In this document: one piece after another, positions 46,086 to 56,022 of the stretch
How positions within the stretch are numbered: the first letter of the stretch is position 1
How the letters are laid out: every line of letters begins with the position of its first letter
From: Rhizobium mongolense USDA 1844
GTDB taxonomy: Bacteria; Pseudomonadota; Alphaproteobacteria; Rhizobiales; Rhizobiaceae
Direction: 5' to 3'
Length of the DNA stretch: 64,000 nt
NCBI RefSeq assembly: GCF_000419765.1
Contig: NZ_ATTQ01000004.1
Span: 124,001 to 188,000, forward strand
The notes under the pieces: generated by a model
Told to the model about the DNA's origin: nothing
Database searches by the model: none
The model's input: only the letters and a program-made list of their open reading frames with translations
Made by a program: the position numbers and the translations under genes

Positions 46086-46979
46086 ATGGCTTCAGTTCCC
46101 TTCGACCAGCTGGATGGCGAAATCTGGTTCAACGGCGAATTCGTGCCGTGGAAGGACGCGAAGGTTCACGTGCTGACGCATGGTCTGCATTATGCCAGCG
46201 CGGTCTTCGAAGGCGAACGCGCCTATGGCGGCCGCGTTTTCAAGCTGACGGAGCATAACCAGCGTCTTCACAAGTCCGCTGAAATCCTTGGATTCAAGGT
46301 GCCGTACTCGGTCGAGGAACTCGACGCGGCAACTATCGAACTGCTGAAGCGCCAAGGTTTTTCCGAGGCCTATGTACGCCCAATCGCCTGGCGCGGTAGC
46401 GAAATGATGGGGATTTCGGCGCAGTCGAACCGCATCAATGTTGCGATCGCCATCTGGCAGTGGGGCAGCTACTTCAATCCCGCCGAAAAGCTCAAGGGCA
46501 TCCGCCTCGATATCGCCGAATATCGCCGCCCCGACCCGAAGACGGCGCCGTCTTCGTCGAAGGCCGCCGGCCTCTACATGATCTGCACCATCTCCAAGCA
46601 TGCCGCGGAGGCCAAGGGCTATGCGGATGCGATGATGCTCGATTACCGCGGCCAGGTCGCCGAAGCGACGGGCGCCAACATCTTCTTCGTCAAGGACGGC
46701 GTCATCCATACGCCGCTTCCCGACTGCTTCCTTAACGGCATTACGCGCCAGACGGTGATCGAACTCGCCAAGCGCCGCGGCTATCCGGTCGTCGAGCGGG
46801 CAATCCAGCCAGAAGAGCTTTCGGGCTTCAGCGAATGCTTCTTGACGGGTTCTGCTGCGGAAGTGACACCGGTCTCCGAGATCGGACCTTATAAATTCAC
46901 GCCCGCGACGATCTCCGAGACGCTAATGAACGACTACATGAAGGAAGTATCTCCGGCGGCGTCTATCGCGGCCGAGTAA
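46086..46979 (+). CDS. ilvE: Branched-chain amino acid aminotransferase
   Basis: A 297-residue class IV aminotransferase. It has GEIWFNGEFVPWKDAKVHV at the N-terminus, the PLP lysine region near KAAGLYMICTISKHAAEAKG, and LDYRGQVAEATGANIFFV. It interconverts branched-chain amino acids and their 2-oxo acids. GGAGGATAAGAGA precedes ATG 46086, which was preferred over a start eight codons upstream. The last 17 bases overlap a small gene on the other strand. Confidence 0.95.
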   Translation: MASVPFDQLDGEIWFNGEFVPWKDAKVHVLTHGLHYASAVFEGERAYGGRVFKLTEHNQRLHKSAEILGFKVPYSVEELDAATIELLKRQGFSEAYVRPIAWRGSEMMGISAQSNRINVAIAIWQWGSYFNPAEKLKGIRLDIAEYRRPDPKTAPSSSKAAGLYMICTISKHAAEAKGYADAMMLDYRGQVAEATGANIFFVKDGVIHTPLPDCFLNGITRQTVIELAKRRGYPVVERAIQPEELSGFSECFLTGSAAEVTPVSEIGPYKFTPATISETLMNDYMKEVSPAASIAAE

Positions 46980-47127
46980 CGTCTCCATCGGACAGAAAGC
47001 CCGGTCGCGCCTTCCGCGCGCCGGACTTTGTTTTACCGATCTCGACAGCCGTCGACAGGATGCTCCCGCCGATGCCGACGATTGCGCCGGCAATCAGTTG
47101 CGTGATGAGCGGAAGGCGTTCTTCCAT
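46963..47127 (-). CDS. Small membrane protein with glycine-rich helix
   Basis: A 54-residue protein with one membrane helix (ITQLIAGAIVGIGGSILSTAV) bearing GxxxG-like spacing, followed by a basic tail (KTKSGARKARPG). AGAGGAAATC precedes the ATG. Its 3' end overlaps ilvE by 17 bases. I recognise no family; a membrane oligomer is suggested only by the glycines. Confidence 0.5.
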   Translation of the reverse strand: MEERLPLITQLIAGAIVGIGGSILSTAVEIGKTKSGARKARPGFLSDGDVTRPR

Positions 47128-47280
47128 GATTTCCTCTCGGGGCGCGATCAATGAGGATCACCGGCAGACGCCACTCCTGCGACATATCGCGATTTTATCA
47201 CGTAGAGGATGGAAGGGGCGCTAAATGCAACCCATGTGAGGGGTTCGGTGTGGCAGAAAGCTTGCCAGGCACTCTAACGC

Positions 47281-47308
47281 AATGAGGCGGTCCAACGACC
47301 GCCTCATT
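47281..47308 (-). terminator. Terminator of the SH3 protein gene
   Basis: A perfect 12-bp inverted repeat, AATGAGGCGGTC and GACCGCCTCATT, around CAAC. It lies nine bases past the stop on the minus strand. Its AT ends make it usable in both directions. Confidence 0.85.
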
Positions 47309-47316
47309 CCGCACGC

Positions 47317-47934
47317 TTATTGATAGACATAGACGATGCGGCGGGTGCCGGGATCGACGAGCACGGGCCGGTTATTGATGCGCACATAGCGGTATTGGTA
47401 GTCGGGAATCTCCTGGAAGGTCACGGTATCCGGAACCTCGGCACCCACGACGACATCGCCGCCCAACTGAATCGTCTGCGTCGGCGTGGTTTCGATATAG
47501 GTGCGGACCGTCTCTGGTGGCGTTATTGCTTCCACGGAGCCGACGGGGCCAAGCAGTTCATCGCCGGGGGCGGGCTGCGGATCGGCGGGCACGACGGTTG
47601 CGGTCGACTCATATGTCACAGACGGGACGCCAAGAACGGCCTCGTTCTCTTCGACGATCATCGCGTTGCCTTGGTGCTCGACCTGCAGGTATTCAGCATA
47701 GACCCAGCCGCGCATGCCGTTAACATCGACGCGGCACCAGCGGCTGCCCTGGATGCAGCCATCCAAGATGGCCGCAGAGCCGCGCGTTGCGACGCCGACC
47801 GAGGGATATTGCGGGCCAGGCCCGGAACGCACGTTGAGGTCGTTGATGGCCGTCGCGCTCATTTCCGCATGGGCGAAGCCAGCGCTCGCGGCGAGCACGG
47901 CACCTGCCAGGAAAAGATTTCTCGTGAAGGTCAT
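47317..47934 (-). CDS. Secreted SH3-domain protein
   Basis: A 205-residue protein with a signal peptide (LFLAGAVLAASAGFAHA). A bacterial SH3 domain follows at ~22–80, including NVRSGPGPQYPSVGVATRG and CRVDVNGMRGWVYAEYL. The C-terminal part ends in a DUF1236-like tail, YQYRYVRINNRPVLVDPGTR and IVYVYQ, as found in several rhizobial exported proteins. Periplasmic, possibly cell-wall associated. Function unknown. AAGGAGAAAAAGA precedes the ATG. Confidence 0.87.
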   Translation of the reverse strand: MTFTRNLFLAGAVLAASAGFAHAEMSATAINDLNVRSGPGPQYPSVGVATRGSAAILDGCIQGSRWCRVDVNGMRGWVYAEYLQVEHQGNAMIVEENEAVLGVPSVTYESTATVVPADPQPAPGDELLGPVGSVEAITPPETVRTYIETTPTQTIQLGGDVVVGAEVPDTVTFQEIPDYQYRYVRINNRPVLVDPGTRRIVYVYQ

Positions 47935-48210
47935 TCTTTTTCTCCTTGCTTTAGCTGGAATGAAACGCTCCGTTTACCATCTAGTTCCGCCGCTTGACCG
48001 CGCGGGCTGAATTCTGGATTCATCGGAAAATCGCAACGAATTGAAATTTAATGATAAAGCGCCACAGCGCTGGGCCATTTCACAAGCGATGAACTGTTGT
48101 TACGATGCGTCTTGAAGGCGTGAGGCAAGGGCAATGCCCGCCAAAAGGCGGCTGGCTTTGATGACCTTTCAGGCTATATCGGAAGCAGGCAGAGACAAGC
48201 GAGGCATATC

Positions 48211-48855
48211 ATGGGCATGCTCCAGGCCGGCATCATTCCGGTGACACCCTTCCAGCAGAACTGCACGGTTCTCTTCGATCCGGACACGAAGGAGGGCGTA
48301 GTCGTCGATCCGGGCGGCGATGTGCCGGTCATTCTCAAAACGCTTGAGGAGAACGGCCTGACCATCAAGCAGATCTGGCTGACGCACGGCCATCTCGACC
48401 ACGCGGGTGGCGCGAAAGAACTGAAGGAAGCGCTCGGCGTTGAAATCGTCGGTCCGCACGAGGACGATCGGCCATTGCTGGAGCGGATCGAGATGCAGGC
48501 GCAGCAATACGGCATTACCGGTCTTCAAAACGTCGTGCCGGACCGCTGGCTGACGGATGGCGACAGGATTTCCTTCGGTAGCCACGAGTTTGAAGTTTAT
48601 CACACACCCGGCCACGCGCCCGGCCATGTCATCTATTTCAATCGTGCGCAGAACTTCGCCCATCTCGGCGACGTGCTCTTCAACGGCTCGATCGGCCGAA
48701 CCGATCTGCCGGGTGGCAATCACCAGCAGCTGCTGGGTTCGATCCGCGACAAGGTGCTGCCTCTCGGAGATGATGTCGGCTTCATCTGCGGGCATGGCCC
48801 TGGCAGCCGCATCGGCGACGAGCGACGCGGCAACCCGTTCCTCAGGGGCATCTGA
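48211..48855 (+). CDS. Metallo-beta-lactamase-fold hydrolase (glyoxalase II-like)
   Basis: A 214-residue hydrolase. The metal-binding motif is THGHLDHAGG (HxHxDH), with further ligands in YHTPGHAPGH, LGDVLFNGSIGRTD and CGHGPGS. This resembles YcbL-type single-domain glyoxalase II enzymes. The substrate is unproven; thioester hydrolysis is likely. AGGCATATC lies before the ATG. A strong hairpin follows the stop. Confidence 0.92.
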   Translation: MGMLQAGIIPVTPFQQNCTVLFDPDTKEGVVVDPGGDVPVILKTLEENGLTIKQIWLTHGHLDHAGGAKELKEALGVEIVGPHEDDRPLLERIEMQAQQYGITGLQNVVPDRWLTDGDRISFGSHEFEVYHTPGHAPGHVIYFNRAQNFAHLGDVLFNGSIGRTDLPGGNHQQLLGSIRDKVLPLGDDVGFICGHGPGSRIGDERRGNPFLRGI

Positions 48856-48876
48856 TCTCGACAGACGACCAAAACA

Positions 48877-48903
48877 AAAGCGCCGCCCGATGAGCGGCGC
48901 TTT
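48877..48903 (+). terminator. Bidirectional hairpin terminator
   Basis: AAAGCGCCGC pairs with GCGGCGCTTT around CCGATGA, 21 bases after the hydrolase stop. It also serves the convergent BA14K gene, whose stop is 22 bases further on. Confidence 0.85.
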
Positions 48904-48924
48904 GCGTTTTAAATGGTCCGCGGA

Positions 48925-49338
48925 TCAGCCTGCGGTGCAGAAGTGCTCGCGGCCGTCGTTGCCGATGAAGGTGCCGCTTCTCGGATCGAAGCTGCGGTAG
49001 CGGTAAGAGCAGTAGCGCTCCCACTGCGGCGTCCAAGGCTCGATATCAGCCCGGACAGGGGCGTAGTAACGCGGCGGTGCGCGGTAAACCGGCGCGGCTT
49101 CATATTCCGGCTCATAGGGCGGATCGATATAGCGCGGCTCTTCATAATAGCGCGGCTGATTGGCGATGGCCGAGCCGACGATCACGCCGGTTGCGAGACC
49201 GACGGCGCCGCCGACAAGCGCTGCGTCGCCATCGTTATGGTGATGCCACCGGTCACGGGCGGATGCTTCGCCGATCACAGAAAGGGAGAGGGCTGCGGCA
49301 GTAGCGGTCAGAAGAAATGTCTTGGCGAGCCTGTTCAT
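48925..49338 (-). CDS. BA14K family surface protein
   Basis: A 137-residue protein with a signal peptide (LLTATAAALSLSVIGEASA). A glycine-rich hydrophobic segment (VGGAVGLATGVIVGSAIA) is followed by Tyr/Pro-rich repeats. The C-terminal BA14K motif is WERYCSYRYRSFDPRSGTFI followed by DGREHFC. BA14K is an immunoreactive, lectin-like protein in Brucella; rhizobia carry several paralogues. Function in rhizobia is unknown. Confidence 0.88.
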   Translation of the reverse strand: MNRLAKTFLLTATAAALSLSVIGEASARDRWHHHNDGDAALVGGAVGLATGVIVGSAIANQPRYYEEPRYIDPPYEPEYEAAPVYRAPPRYYAPVRADIEPWTPQWERYCSYRYRSFDPRSGTFIGNDGREHFCTAG

Positions 49339-49433
49339 GATCATATCCTATTCTTGGAACCCCGTGAGCGGTTCCTGCACCGTGATGATGACAAGATAGT
49401 GGCGGCTATCTGAACGGACGCTGAATGACAAAC

Positions 49434-49451
49434 CCGGCATAGCTGCCGGGC
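49434..49451 (-). terminator. Terminator of the cold-shock gene
   Basis: CCCGGCA and TGCCGGG pair around TAGC, about 33 bases beyond the cspA-type stop on the minus strand. No long T tract follows. Confidence 0.65.
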
Positions 49452-49483
49452 CTCAACTCGAATTCGACGGCCTTGTGGAGGCC

Positions 49484-49699
49484 TCAGCCCGCAATCTGCA
49501 GATTGACGGCCTTGGGGCCTTTGCCGCGACGATCCGGCTCCGTGTCGAAGCTGACCTTCTGATTTTCCGTCAGGCCGGCAAGGCCGGATGCCTGAACGGC
49601 AGAAATGTGAACAAAGATGTCGGCGCCACCCTTATCCGGCTTAATGAATCCGAAGCCTTTGTCGGTATTGAAGAATTTTACAGTGCCAGTCTCGGCCAT
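49484..49699 (-). CDS. CspA-family cold-shock protein
   Basis: A 71-residue cold-shock domain with both RNP motifs, KGFGFIK and DIFVHISAV. Length and sequence are typical. Such proteins bind single-stranded RNA and act as chaperones. AGGACCTGACGC spacing places AAAAGGACC upstream of the ATG. An unusually long spacer of nearly 480 bases lies upstream, and may include a structured leader. Confidence 0.95.
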   Translation of the reverse strand: MAETGTVKFFNTDKGFGFIKPDKGGADIFVHISAVQASGLAGLTENQKVSFDTEPDRRGKGPKAVNLQIAG

Positions 49700-50182
49700 G
49701 CGTCAGGTCCTTTTCTCTCTGCCCGCCATCCACACGGGCAGCATCAACTATGTCCCTTGCGGGGCGTTGGCAGGCAATTCTTGAAATTCGAGAAAAAGGT
49801 CCCCTCTACCTCGGCCTGTCTCATGACGGGATTATTCCCCATCTTGGCGAGACCGGCTGACCGGAATATTAGCGTTTCCGGCGCGCACATACTTAAGGAC
49901 TTCCCATGCTCGCAAAATGCCCGAACGCCGTGAGATTGCTGCGATTAAGGGGAATTGGCAAGCAAAAGTTTTTTAACGTGTTATCGAAAGCACATTGAGG
50001 CCGGCCATCCTATTTGCGTCAAAACGCAAAATTTCGCTCGCAGTCCAGGTATGTCAAAGGTTTTGTATTGCTTGCAATATAAGTTGAGAGCAGTTTTTCC
50101 CAAAAATGCAATGATAGCGCGTCTTGAACGGCGCGCTTAAATTTTTTCTAGAATTGCCGTCCAACCCGGAAAAAGCCATTGC
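49700..50182. other. Long spacer upstream of the cold-shock gene
   Basis: No gene is seen in these 483 bases. The half next to 50182 is AT-rich (49960–50160) and includes likely promoter material, for example the TTGCAATATAA stretch near 50069. A long 5' untranslated leader is typical of cold-shock genes, but no fold was proven. Confidence 0.45.
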
Positions 50183-51073
50183 TCAAGCGGGCTGGCTGCG
50201 TCTTTTTTTGAGTTCCGGTACCAATTCGACCACAAGCATAGCGATAAACATCAGCGCACCGCCTGCATAGCCGAGCGGCGGCATCGTCTCTCCAAGTAGG
50301 AGGGCGCCGAGTGCCGAGCCGAAGAGCGCTTCGGAGGAGAGGAAGATGGCGGCTTGCGACGGCGTGGTGTAGCGCTGGCCGATCACCTGCAGCACGAAAG
50401 CGACGCCCGAAGAGAAGACGCCGACATAGAGGATCTCCGGTGCCGCGCCCAAGATCGCCTCCATGCTGATAGGCTCGACAATCGCGGCCACGAAGAGCGC
50501 GGCGACCGCCGTCACGGCGAATTGGGCTGCCGACAGCGTAAGGGGCCTTCCCGTCTCGGAGACCGTCGTGCCGGCGAGCGTGATCTGTATCGCCAAGAAC
50601 GCGGCACAGACCACCGTCAGGCCGTCGCCCGTGGTCAGCGCCGAAAGATGCCCGCCGGACAGCATGTAGATACCGGCGACGGCCATGATGGCAGCCGGCC
50701 AGATGATCCAGTGCGGCGGTCGGCGCAGGAAGGCGACTGCGATCAGCGGCACGAAGACAACATAGAGCCCGGTGATGAAGCTGGAGTTCGTCACGGTCGT
50801 CGTCTGAAGCCCGATCTGTTGCGTCGAAGCGCCGCCGAAAAGGGCAAGGCCGATCAAGATATAGAGCCCCAGGTGGCGGCGCGTCGTCTCAACACTGGCC
50901 CTGCGCACTTCAACGAACAGGAAAGGCAGGACGGCGACGGTCGCCACTGCAAAACGCAACCCTATGAACCAGAACGGACCGATTGCCTTCATGGCCGTCG
51001 ACTGCGCGACGAAGCCGCCGCCCCAGATGGCGGCAGCAAGCAATAGAAGGAGGTTCGCCTGGACGCGCGTCAT
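50183..51073 (-). CDS. DMT superfamily (EamA) transporter
   Basis: A 296-residue membrane protein with ten predicted helices in two EamA repeats (ANLLLLLAAAIWGGGFVAQS; the second repeat starts near AVTAVAALFVAAIV). The glycine-rich end SEALFGSALGALLLGE is typical. Such proteins export metabolites, but the substrate is unknown. ATG 51073 was preferred; the 17 codons upstream are hydrophilic and not family-like. Confidence 0.9.
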   Translation of the reverse strand: MTRVQANLLLLLAAAIWGGGFVAQSTAMKAIGPFWFIGLRFAVATVAVLPFLFVEVRRASVETTRRHLGLYILIGLALFGGASTQQIGLQTTTVTNSSFITGLYVVFVPLIAVAFLRRPPHWIIWPAAIMAVAGIYMLSGGHLSALTTGDGLTVVCAAFLAIQITLAGTTVSETGRPLTLSAAQFAVTAVAALFVAAIVEPISMEAILGAAPEILYVGVFSSGVAFVLQVIGQRYTTPSQAAIFLSSEALFGSALGALLLGETMPPLGYAGGALMFIAMLVVELVPELKKRRSQPA

Positions 51074-51189
51074 ATCAGTCCTCGATGTGGGGCAGGTTGT
51101 ATCGAGGACGGTTACCAGTTGCATTTCGTTCCGGCAAGGGCGAAGAAAGGCTCGTTCAGAGTGCCGGGATTGCGTGCACGGCTGAAAGA

Positions 51190-51616
51190 ATGACCCGCCG
51201 GTTACTCCGGAATTCCGCTTGCCAAAAAGCTCGGCCTGAGGGACGGGCAGGCGGCCTTGCTGATCTGTGTGCCCGACGCTATCGGCGAGATCAGCGGCTT
51301 TGCCGGCTTCTCGCGCGTTGATGATGCGCTACCCGAAGACGGCGCATGTTTTGACTACATACTTGTCTTCGAAGCCAAGCGTGTTGCACTGGAAGGCATG
51401 GCAGGTCACTTTTTGAGGGCCTTGAATCCTGACGGCATGCTCTGGATATCCTGGCCGAAGAAGGCAGCGCGCTTGCCGACGACGATAACTGAGGATGTGC
51501 TGCGGGCAATCCTGCTTCCGATCGGTCTCGTGGACGTCAAGGTCTGTGCCTGTGCCATCGATTCCGTCTGGTCCGGCCTGAAATTCGTGATCCGCAAGGA
51601 ACTGCGCAATGCCTAG
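51190..51616 (+). pseudogene. DUF3052 gene with a frameshift after codon 2
   Basis: From 51197 onward one frame reads AGYSGIPLAKKLGLRDGQAA then LLICVPDAIGEISGF, a full DUF3052 domain to the stop at 51616. No start codon exists in that frame before the sequence begins; a TGA lies just upstream. ATG 51190 would fit if one C of CCC (51194–51196) were removed, restoring M-T-A-G-Y-S-G. The only in-frame alternative is a TTG at 51257, which loses ~20 conserved residues. Confidence 0.7.
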
Positions 51617-52761
51617 CCGTTCTGGCGGTCGGAGCGCGAGACACGCAGCAGTGCGCCATCGGCCTCGTCCGTGACTACCAAGAGCGCACCGTCCGGTGCG
51701 ACGATAACATCCCTCAGGCGGCCGTAATCACCCTCGAAAATCTGCTCCCCTGCAACGAAGGTACCGTTTTTGTCGCGTTGCATGCGGGCGAGCAGTTCGA
51801 ATTTGAGCGCTGCGACAACGAAGTCGCCGTCCCATTCGGGAAACATTTTGCCGCGATAGATCGCGAGCGCGCCTGGCGCGATCGACGGATCCCAATAATG
51901 CAGCGGCTGTTCCAGTCCTTTCTTGGCCGTGCCTTCGCCGATCTTTGAGCCGGAGTAATTACGTCCATAGCTGATGATCGGCCAGCCATAGTTCTTGCCG
52001 GGTTCAATGACATTGATTTCGTCGCCGCCGCGTGCGCCGTGCTCGACGGTGTAGAGTTTGCCGTCGGCAAGGTCGAAGGTGATGCCCTGCGGGTTGCGAT
52101 GGCCTTTCGACCAGATTTCCGGCAGCGCCTTTCCGCTGTCCTTGAACGGGTTGTCCGCAGGGATGCTGCCATCGGCATTGATATGCACGATCGAGCCGGC
52201 ATCATCTTTCCAGTCCTGCGAGCGATTGCTGTCGCCGCGGTCGCCGATGCTGATAAAGAGACTACCGTCGCCCGCCATGGCGATGCGCGAACCGTATTGG
52301 ATGCTGCCGCCGGTGAACTGCTTCATCGTGAAGATCGACTTCACGTTCTCGAGTTTGCTGCCGTCGGTGGTAAGCGCGGCGCTGAAGGCTTCGGTTCCCG
52401 AGCCTCTTCGATTGGCGGTCGATGCCGTGAAATAGATCGTGCGGCTCGTCGCAAAATCCGGCGCAAGTGCCACATCCATCAAACCGCCCTGGCCACGGGC
52501 GCGGACGTCCGGCACGCCTCCGATCGGATCTGAAAGCGTGCCGTCCCTGACGATCCGCATCCGCCCAGGCCGTTCGGTCACCAGATAGGCGCCGTCAGGG
52601 AGCACTTCCACAGCCCAGGGATGCTCCAGCCCTTCCGCCAGGGTTTCGACGCTGACTGCCACCTTCTCGGTCTCGACCCTGTCTGCTGCCGCGGCGAAAC
52701 CGGGTGCGAAGACCGGCAGGCCGAAAAGCACCGAAGCGGCGAATGTTCTGGCGATAGTCAT
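51613..52761 (-). CDS. Soluble PQQ-dependent sugar dehydrogenase
   Basis: A 382-residue secreted beta-propeller with a signal peptide (ASVLFGLPVFAPGFAAA). Diagnostic segments are GLEHPWAVEVLPDGAYLVTE, SKGHRNPQGITFDLADGKLY, EHGARGGDEINVIEPGKNYG and a C-terminal YGRLRDVIVAPDGALLVVTD. This is the YliI/aldose sugar dehydrogenase type, needing PQQ. It acts in the periplasm. No PQQ synthesis genes are in the window. Its stop overlaps the convergent DUF3052 stop by four bases. Confidence 0.92.
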   Translation of the reverse strand: MTIARTFAASVLFGLPVFAPGFAAAADRVETEKVAVSVETLAEGLEHPWAVEVLPDGAYLVTERPGRMRIVRDGTLSDPIGGVPDVRARGQGGLMDVALAPDFATSRTIYFTASTANRRGSGTEAFSAALTTDGSKLENVKSIFTMKQFTGGSIQYGSRIAMAGDGSLFISIGDRGDSNRSQDWKDDAGSIVHINADGSIPADNPFKDSGKALPEIWSKGHRNPQGITFDLADGKLYTVEHGARGGDEINVIEPGKNYGWPIISYGRNYSGSKIGEGTAKKGLEQPLHYWDPSIAPGALAIYRGKMFPEWDGDFVVAALKFELLARMQRDKNGTFVAGEQIFEGDYGRLRDVIVAPDGALLVVTDEADGALLRVSRSDRQNG

Positions 52762-52822
52762 GTGGCGTTTCCCGTCGCTTTCATCCACTTTCAACGTGGA
52801 GCGGAGGCAGGGCGCTTCAACC

Positions 52823-53179
52823 TTATTGCGGCGCGGATAACGGCTTTGTGTTTTGACGTTGAATGGAAGCGGTCGGCGTCGTGTCCACCAGCTCGCGTCC
52901 CGCGAAGGCGTGCTGCAGCAGGATCTGCGCGACGGCAGCCTTGCCCTTGATGTAGAAGCCGTCGCTCATCAGCGCGATGCCGTACAGGGCAAGCCCGGCG
53001 ATGCCGAGCGCAATCATCCGCTCGACCGTCGAAAAGCGCGAGAAAAGGAAGCCTTTCTCACGCTGCTGCGGTCCGTCATGGGCTGCGGCTGCCGCCGTCG
53101 CCATGGCCAGTTCGAGGTAAGAGGGAAGCGGTTCGAACCCGTACGCATCCCGGTTTCCGTTGCGGGGGCTTGACACCAT
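52823..53179 (-). CDS. Small membrane protein resembling the N-terminus of class GN sortases
   Basis: A 118-residue protein. One membrane helix (ERMIALGIAGLALYGIALM) is followed by DGFYIKGKAAVAQILLQHAF, which closely resembles the N-terminal anchor of class GN sortases (typically GxWIxAKAxLAQxLLERAF). The catalytic His/Cys/Arg domain is absent: ~27 residues later the protein ends. Its ATG overlaps the upstream stop by one base (TAATG), so it is coupled to that gene. The 133-codon form from 53224 is less likely. Confidence 0.6.
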   Translation of the reverse strand: MVSSPRNGNRDAYGFEPLPSYLELAMATAAAAAHDGPQQREKGFLFSRFSTVERMIALGIAGLALYGIALMSDGFYIKGKAAVAQILLQHAFAGRELVDTTPTASIQRQNTKPLSAPQ

Positions 53180-53553
53180 TACCGGGTCCTCGTGGTCAAT
53201 AGGCGCTTGATACGGCGGCGCCATACTGCAAGTGCGCCCGCAGCGGTCAGGGCGAAAACCAGCATGGTCAGCCCGCGCATGATCTGCCCGTCGGCGTGTG
53301 TCGTCATCCGCGGCGCCTTCGCCGAAGCCGCAGGCAGGGCGGTCGCTTCGGTTGCTGCCGGCACCGGTACGGTGACGGAGCCGGTTGTTTGCTCGGTCTT
53401 CTGCGGCTGCGGCGTCCCTTCGGCGCGAGCTGTCGAAATGACCCCGAATGCCGTCATCGTCGAAGCGGCAACGACGCCTGCTGCAATCAAAAGAGAAAGC
53501 GAAACCCGGCGGGCGCGAAGCCGCCCTGCGGCTCGCTCGTCCTCCAGAAACAT
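53179..53553 (-). CDS. Small exported protein with C-terminal membrane anchor and Arg tail
   Basis: A 124-residue protein. A signal-type helix (VSLSLLIAAGVVAASTMTAFG) lies near the N-terminus. A Thr/Ala/Pro-rich linker follows, then a second helix (GLTMLVFALTAAGALAVW) ending in RRRIKR. The C-terminus has the shape of a sortase target tail, but the LPxT-like motif is not clear (ALPAASAK is the nearest). ATG 53553 has GAGGG at proper spacing. It precedes the sortase-like gene in the same order as known target–sortase pairs. Confidence 0.6.
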   Translation of the reverse strand: MFLEDERAAGRLRARRVSLSLLIAAGVVAASTMTAFGVISTARAEGTPQPQKTEQTTGSVTVPVPAATEATALPAASAKAPRMTTHADGQIMRGLTMLVFALTAAGALAVWRRRIKRLLTTRTR

Positions 53554-55108
<1,555 letters not shown>

Positions 55109-55128
55109 AGCTGTTGGCAGAATTGAAG

Positions 55129-55157
55129 AAAGGCCCGTCAGCGATGGCGGGCTTTTC
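55129..55157 (+). terminator. Terminator of aatA
   Basis: AAAGGCCCGTC and GGCGGGCTTTT pair around AGCGAT, 20 bases after the aatA stop, followed by TTCCCTTTT. Confidence 0.8.
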
Positions 55158-55214
55158 CCTTTTGATCCCATCGTTGACGGTGTGGCTGGGTGGCTGCATT
55201 TGACGCAAGAAAAC

Positions 55215-55358
55215 TTTATCGATCCACGATCCCAAGAACGGCCAGACTGAGCTTGCATCGCGAAACGGCGGTCCGGTCTTCGATCTCGTCCCGCATAAGC
55301 AGCGCGGGGGGTGAACCTTGATGCGGCCGAAGCCTACCTCAAGAGCAAGGCATCACGA
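55215..55358 (+). pseudogene. Phd-like antitoxin remnant
   Basis: One frame reads IHDPKNGQTELASRNGGPVF followed by DLVPHKQRGG and a stop at 55312–55314; the next frame continues NLDAAEAYLKSKA. Joined, these recall Phd/YefM antitoxins (…IHDAKTxLS… then PVAxLVPHK… and a C-terminal AEAYLKSKG). A central piece is deleted and a frameshift follows. It lies directly before a VapC remnant in the usual order. Confidence 0.6.
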
Positions 55359-55394
55359 GGACGCAGATGTTCAAAGCCGACGATTTCGATGATC

Positions 55395-55513
55395 CCTGCC
55401 AGAGGCGACCCCTTCGGCCCGCCTTCTGCTCGCCCAATGCCCAAGTCGAAGGACTGCAGCTCGTGACGATCGACCGGGCTCTGGCAGGCTATCCGCCGGC
55501 CCTGAAATTCTGA
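55395..55513 (+). pseudogene. VapC (PIN-domain) toxin C-terminal remnant
   Basis: The frame ending at 55513 reads NAQVEGLQLVTIDRALAGYP then PALKF. This matches the end of VapC toxins (AQAxxEGLxLVTxDRAL). Upstream, the expected PFDRLLLAQ appears only with frame changes, around 55408–55440. The metal-binding PIN core is missing, so no toxin is made. Confidence 0.6.
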
Positions 55514-55737
55514 TTCGGTTCTTCGACAGCCGATGATCTTCCCCATCAGGCAGTGCGACTGCGTGGCGAATTTGCAGTCTTGTGCATTTAATGGAATACT
55601 GCCGATATTGGTCAGCCGGAAGTAATCGCGGCGTGCCTCGTAATTCTCGCCTTGCCGCGCGCGATGGAACCGGATGCAGTCCGGCGACCTTCGGCTGATT
55701 GCCGACAGATCGGGTAACGAGAAAAGAGGAGAGGTGC
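55514..55737. other. Region between VapC remnant and DUF2188 gene
   Basis: About 220 bases with no supported gene. It probably carries the DUF2188 promoter near 55690–55730. Confidence 0.4.
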
Positions 55738-56022
55738 ATGATCAAGGTGGTTTACGAGGTCGTTCCCCATGACGGCGGCTGGGCCTACCGGCTGGGAGAA
55801 GTCTATTCTGAAGCGTTCCCGTCGCATGCCGAAGCGCTGGAGGCAGCCCGCATCGTCGCGGCCGAACAGCAGGTCGGCGGCGATTCCGCCGAGATCAGCT
55901 GGCAGGACGAGAAAGGCAAATGGCATGAGGAATATGCCGAAGGCGGCGACCGGCCGGAGACGGAAGTCGTCGATACCAAATGGAAGGGTGGCGGTTCCGC
56001 CGATGTCTCTCCGCGTGCCTGA
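55738..56022 (+). CDS. DUF2188 domain protein
   Basis: A 94-residue protein with the DUF2188 strand–helix pattern: VVYEVVPHDGGWAYRLGEVY, then SHAEALEAARIVAAEQ. The C-terminus is charged and Gly/Ser rich. Role unknown. GAGGTGC lies just before the ATG; GAGAAAAGAGGAGAGG precedes it. The gene is intact though the flanking region is eroded. Confidence 0.8.
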   Translation: MIKVVYEVVPHDGGWAYRLGEVYSEAFPSHAEALEAARIVAAEQQVGGDSAEISWQDEKGKWHEEYAEGGDRPETEVVDTKWKGGGSADVSPRA

